DNA from: Streptomyces erythrochromogenes
Lineage (GTDB): Bacteria; Actinomycetota; Actinomycetes; Streptomycetales; Streptomycetaceae
Assembly (NCBI RefSeq): GCF_036170895.1
Contig: NZ_CP108036.1
Coordinates: forward strand, 558,001 to 622,000
DNA: 64,000 nt
Reading direction: 5' to 3'
The notes under the pieces are model-generated. The model made no database searches and was not told where the DNA came from. It was given only the letters and a program-made list of their open reading frames with translations. The position numbers and the translations under genes are program-made. This document shows, in pieces, positions 61,270 through 64,000 of this stretch (positions within the stretch are counted from its first letter, which is position 1; the number at the start of each line of letters is the position of its first letter).

Positions 61270-62805
61270 TCAGGAGGCGTTCCGCCGGCCCAGCACCGTC
61301 TCGACGGTGTCGGCCTGCTCCGCGTCCTTGTCCGGGCGGTGCCTCACCACCCGCGCGAAGCGGAGAGCCACTCCGGCCGGGTAGCGCGTCGAGCGCTGCA
61401 GTCCGTCGTAGGCGATCTCCACCACCAGCTCGGGGCGCACCCGTACGGTGAAACCGTCGTCCGAGGTGGCGAGCGCCCGCAGCGCCTCCGTCTGCCAGCG
61501 CAGCATCTCGTCCGTGAGGCCCTTGAACGTCTTGCCGAGCATGGCGTAGGTGCCGTCGGCGGCCCGGGCCCCCAGGTGCAGGTTCGAGAGCAGTCCGGTG
61601 CGCCGCCCGTGGCCCCATTCGGCGGCGAGCACGACCAGGTCCAGGGTGTGCACCGGTTTCACCTTCAGCCAGTGCCTGCCGCGCCGGCCGGCCGCGTACG
61701 CCGATTCCAGGGCCTTGACGACCACGCCCTCGTGGCCGCGGCGCAGGGTCTCGGCCCAGAACTCCACGGCCTCGGCCTCCTGGGCCGCCGGGTCCCGTAC
61801 CTCCAGGCGGCGCACCCGGGCGCCCTCGGGCACGAGGGCGGCGAGGGCCGCGTACCGCTCGCGGACGGGGAGGTCGAGCAGGACGTCGCCGGCGGCGGCA
61901 AGGACGTCGAAGAAATAGGGGACCACCGGCAGCGTCCGCCGGGCGGCGGCCACGTCCACCCGGGAGCCGACCCGGCTCGCGATCTCCTGGAAGGGGACGG
62001 GGCGGCCGTCCGCGGTCTGCCCGATGACCTCCCCGTCGAGGATGAACCGCTCCCCCGGCAGCGACCTGGCCAGTTCGGCGACCTCCGGCAGTCTCCCGGT
62101 GATCTCGTCGAGGGAGCGCGTGTAGACCCGTACGTCGTCCCCCTCGCGGTGGACCTGCACGCGGATCCCGTCCAGCTTCTCCTCCACCGCGCACGGGCCG
62201 AGCGCGGCCAGCGCCTCGGCGACCGATCCGGCCGTGCCCGCCAGCATCGGCTGGACGGGCCGCCCCACCCGCAGGGTCACGGTGCGCAGCGCCTCGGCGC
62301 CGTCGGCGAGCACCGCCTCGGCGACGCGGGGCAAGGAGCCGTCCAGCATCACCGCCCGGCGCAGCTCGGCCGCGGGTACCCCGGCGGCCGCGGCCACGCC
62401 CTCCAGGGCCACGGCGTCGAGCGCGCCCTGGCGCACCTCGCCCGAGAGCAGGCTGCGCAGGAAGGCCTGCTCGGCCTCGGTGGCCGCGCCGAGCAGCCCG
62501 GCGACGATCGCGCTGCGCCGGGCGGCGGACCCGGCGCCGGCCTGCGCCGCGAGGCCGCTGACCGCCTCGTCGACATCGCGGACGGTGAGGGTGGGCTGCG
62601 CTGCCGGTGCGGTCTCCTGGGCCAGGGTGCGCCAGCCGATGCCGGGACGGCCCTGCGGGAGGCGTCCGGAGAGGTAGGAGATGACCAGCCCGGCCTCCTC
62701 GGGGGGAGCGGCGGCGAAGAGCTCCGCGAGCAGCGCGGTCTTGCGGGACCGGGCGGAAGTGGCGGCGACTTCCCGTGACACGCGAGCGACCTCGGCCAGC
62801 AGCAT
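61270..62805 (-). CDS. ligB: ATP-dependent DNA ligase LigB
   Basis: A 511-residue DNA ligase, an accessory to the essential NAD-dependent LigA. N-terminal DNA-binding domain (about 1-175; MLLAEVARVSREVAATSARS, LISYLSGRLPQGR-like, AEQAFLRSLLSGEVRQGALD). The nucleotidyltransferase has motif I EEKLDGIRVQVH with adenylated Lys210, motif III FILDGEVIG, motif IV HEGVVVKALESAY and motif V WLKVKPVHTLDLVVLAAEWG. An OB domain follows (GKTFKGLTDEMLRWQT, RPELVVEIAYDGLQRSTRYPAGVALRFARVVRHRPDK). ATG 62805 has AGGA eight bases ahead. It matches mycobacterial/Streptomyces LigB from memory across its length. Confidence 0.93.
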   Translation of the reverse strand: MLLAEVARVSREVAATSARSRKTALLAELFAAAPPEEAGLVISYLSGRLPQGRPGIGWRTLAQETAPAAQPTLTVRDVDEAVSGLAAQAGAGSAARRSAIVAGLLGAATEAEQAFLRSLLSGEVRQGALDAVALEGVAAAAGVPAAELRRAVMLDGSLPRVAEAVLADGAEALRTVTLRVGRPVQPMLAGTAGSVAEALAALGPCAVEEKLDGIRVQVHREGDDVRVYTRSLDEITGRLPEVAELARSLPGERFILDGEVIGQTADGRPVPFQEIASRVGSRVDVAAARRTLPVVPYFFDVLAAAGDVLLDLPVRERYAALAALVPEGARVRRLEVRDPAAQEAEAVEFWAETLRRGHEGVVVKALESAYAAGRRGRHWLKVKPVHTLDLVVLAAEWGHGRRTGLLSNLHLGARAADGTYAMLGKTFKGLTDEMLRWQTEALRALATSDDGFTVRVRPELVVEIAYDGLQRSTRYPAGVALRFARVVRHRPDKDAEQADTVETVLGRRNAS

Positions 62806-62957
62806 GCGGCCATCCTGCCGCCCGGCGGCGAGGTGCGCAGGTCGGACGCCCGTACCGCAGGTGCGGTACATGACGGCTGCGGCCTAGTCCCTGAGAAGGT
62901 CGCCGGTTCCGCCTGTGGGTGCTCGGAGGCCGGGTACCGGGCGTTTAGGGTGCCCGT

Positions 62958-64000
62958 ATGAAGCTCCGAATGCCCCGGCGCCGCCGAGACCGCCTGCTCT
63001 CGGGCGCCGCCGCGCTGGCCGTCGTGGCGGGTGCCGGTACGTGGACGGCCTCGTCCGCGTCCGGCGACGCGCCCGCCGTGCACCGCCAGGACCAGGTCCT
63101 GAAGATGCCCGGTGCCGACATCGACACCTCCTACTTCCTCGCACGCGGCGGGGAGGGCGACAGGGGGAAACGTCCGGCCGTGCTCCTCGGACACGGCTTC
63201 GGGGGCAGCAAGGACGACGTCCGTGAACAGGCCGAGCGGCTGGCCCGCGACGGCTACGCCGTCATGACCTGGTCGGCGCGCGGCTTCGGCCGCTCCGGCG
63301 GCCGGATCGGGCTGAACGACCCCGAGCACGAGGTCAAGGACGTCTCCCGGCTCATCGACTGGCTGGCGGCCCGGCCCGAGGTACGGCTCGACGCGGACGG
63401 TGACCCGCGCGTCGGGGTGTCGGGAGCCTCCTACGGCGGGGCCGTCTCGCTGCTGGCCGCCGGTCACGACCGGCGCGTGGACGCGATCGCCCCGGAGATC
63501 ACCTACTGGAACCTCGCGGACTCCCTCTTCCCGGGCGGCGTCTTCAAGAAGCTGTGGTCCGGCATCTTCTTCACGACGGGCTCGGCCGCCGGGATGCAGC
63601 AGCCGGGGACGGCGCCGCAGGACGTCGGCGGCGGCGGACGGCCGCAGGACGCCGGGGCCGGACGGCCTGAGGCCGGCGCCGCAACAGGTGCCGCGACCGG
63701 GTCCGGTCCCCAGGACGGCACCCCGACCGGTCCCGGCTGCGGGAGGTTCACCCCCGAGCTGTGCGCGATGTACGAACGCGTCGCCGTGGCCGGGAAGCCC
63801 GACGCCGAGGCCCGCACCCTGCTGGAACAGCGCAGTCCGTCGGCGGTCGCCGACCGGATCAAGGTGCCGGCCCTCATCGTGCAGGGCCAGGACGACTCCC
63901 TCTTCCCGCTGGACCAGGCCGACGCGATGGCCGCGGCCATCGCGGCGAACGGCGCACCCGTGTCGGTGGACTGGGCGGCCGGCGGACACGACGGCGGCAT
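62958..64000 (+). CDS. Secreted alpha/beta hydrolase, S15/CocE-like (3' end outside window)
   Basis: At least 347 residues. Arg-rich signal peptide (MPRRRRDRLLSGAAALAVVAGAGTWTASSASG), then an alpha/beta hydrolase domain: VLLGHGFGGSKDD (oxyanion), TWSARGFGRSGG, nucleophile elbow VGVSGASYGGAVSLL, a Pro/Gly/Ala-rich insertion (about 215-255, GTAPQDVGGGGRPQDAGAG), VPALIVQGQDDSLFPLDQA (Asp) and WAAGGHDGG (His) at the window edge. ATG 62958 has TAGGGT exactly six bases upstream and no ribosome site: a leaderless mRNA is likely. Relatives cleave acyl or X-Pro groups; proteins of this type are often followed by ABC transporter genes, which would lie outside the window. Confidence 0.88.
   Translation, partial: MKLRMPRRRRDRLLSGAAALAVVAGAGTWTASSASGDAPAVHRQDQVLKMPGADIDTSYFLARGGEGDRGKRPAVLLGHGFGGSKDDVREQAERLARDGYAVMTWSARGFGRSGGRIGLNDPEHEVKDVSRLIDWLAARPEVRLDADGDPRVGVSGASYGGAVSLLAAGHDRRVDAIAPEITYWNLADSLFPGGVFKKLWSGIFFTTGSAAGMQQPGTAPQDVGGGGRPQDAGAGRPEAGAATGAATGSGPQDGTPTGPGCGRFTPELCAMYERVAVAGKPDAEARTLLEQRSPSAVADRIKVPALIVQGQDDSLFPLDQADAMAAAIAANGAPVSVDWAAGGHDGG

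Overview
The window is a stretch of a Streptomyces-type chromosome. The evidence is very high G+C with strong third-position GC in every gene, many GTG/TTG starts, GGAG-type ribosome binding sites next to probable leaderless promoters (TANNNT six or seven bases before ATG), secreted proteins with Arg-rich or twin-arginine signals, and a gene repertoire (HelR, LigB, cholesterol oxidase, P450s, NIS siderophore synthetases, NarL-type two-component systems) usual for that genus. About fifty genes cover both strands densely. I saw no rRNA, tRNA, transposase, integrase, phage gene or CRISPR array. Several small frameshifted remnants and the accessory metabolism suggest a chromosome-arm region.

Layout. 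1-1916: 3'-truncated, secreted GH31 glycosidase on the minus strand. 2202-6489: a probable rifamycin-response unit, with a palindrome matching the rifamycin-associated element (RAE) in front of a HelR-type RNA polymerase motor and a Rox-like flavin monooxygenase 42 bp behind it, then a secreted CAP protein. 6519-11211: small Cys protein, NarL/DesK-type two-component pair, and a divergent MMPL exporter with a striking 13-bp inverted repeat between them. 11338-16423 (minus): glycine-betaine-type ABC importer, GntR/HutC regulator, a frameshifted remnant and an MBL-fold hydrolase. 16586-23726: secreted tripeptidyl aminopeptidase, two divergent IucA/IucC siderophore synthetases, methyltransferase, broken beta-propeller gene, VOC protein and an orphan CdiI-like immunity protein.

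23742-31509: P450; bicovalent-FAD oxidase plus secreted serine peptidase (operon); AEC carrier; second NarL-type two-component system. 31548-38502: secreted alpha/beta hydrolase plus membrane acyltransferase behind a CsoR-like site, DUF350 protein, a GNAT/ATP-grasp fusion, and a degenerate adenylation domain fused to a membrane domain. 38600-42421: ABC exporter behind a MerR-type promoter with a 19-bp spacer, VOC protein, ECF41/SigJ sigma factor. 42519-49438: Cys-tailed membrane protein, gluconate regulon (FadR-type regulator, gluconokinase, permease), perfect 35-bp tandem repeats, then an unknown protein and an N-terminally extended P450. 49527-57922: inactive-looking beta-lactamase relative, 1201-residue subtilase with malectin-like domain, DHA2 MFS exporter, cholesterol oxidase. 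57964-64000: AhpD-like plus DapB-like pair, XRE-cupin regulator with a 54-residue DUF6126-like membrane protein under tandem TTGCC-N5-GGCAA operators, HPP protein, DNA ligase LigB, and the start of a secreted alpha/beta hydrolase.

The clearest functional modules are the RAE-helR-monooxygenase unit (protect the polymerase and possibly modify the drug), the gluconate regulon (sense, import, phosphorylate), the NIS synthetase pair (siderophore assembly with no uptake genes nearby), and the XRE-cupin/DUF6126 unit with its duplicated operator. All functional statements rest on motif reading and remembered family features; no database search was possible.
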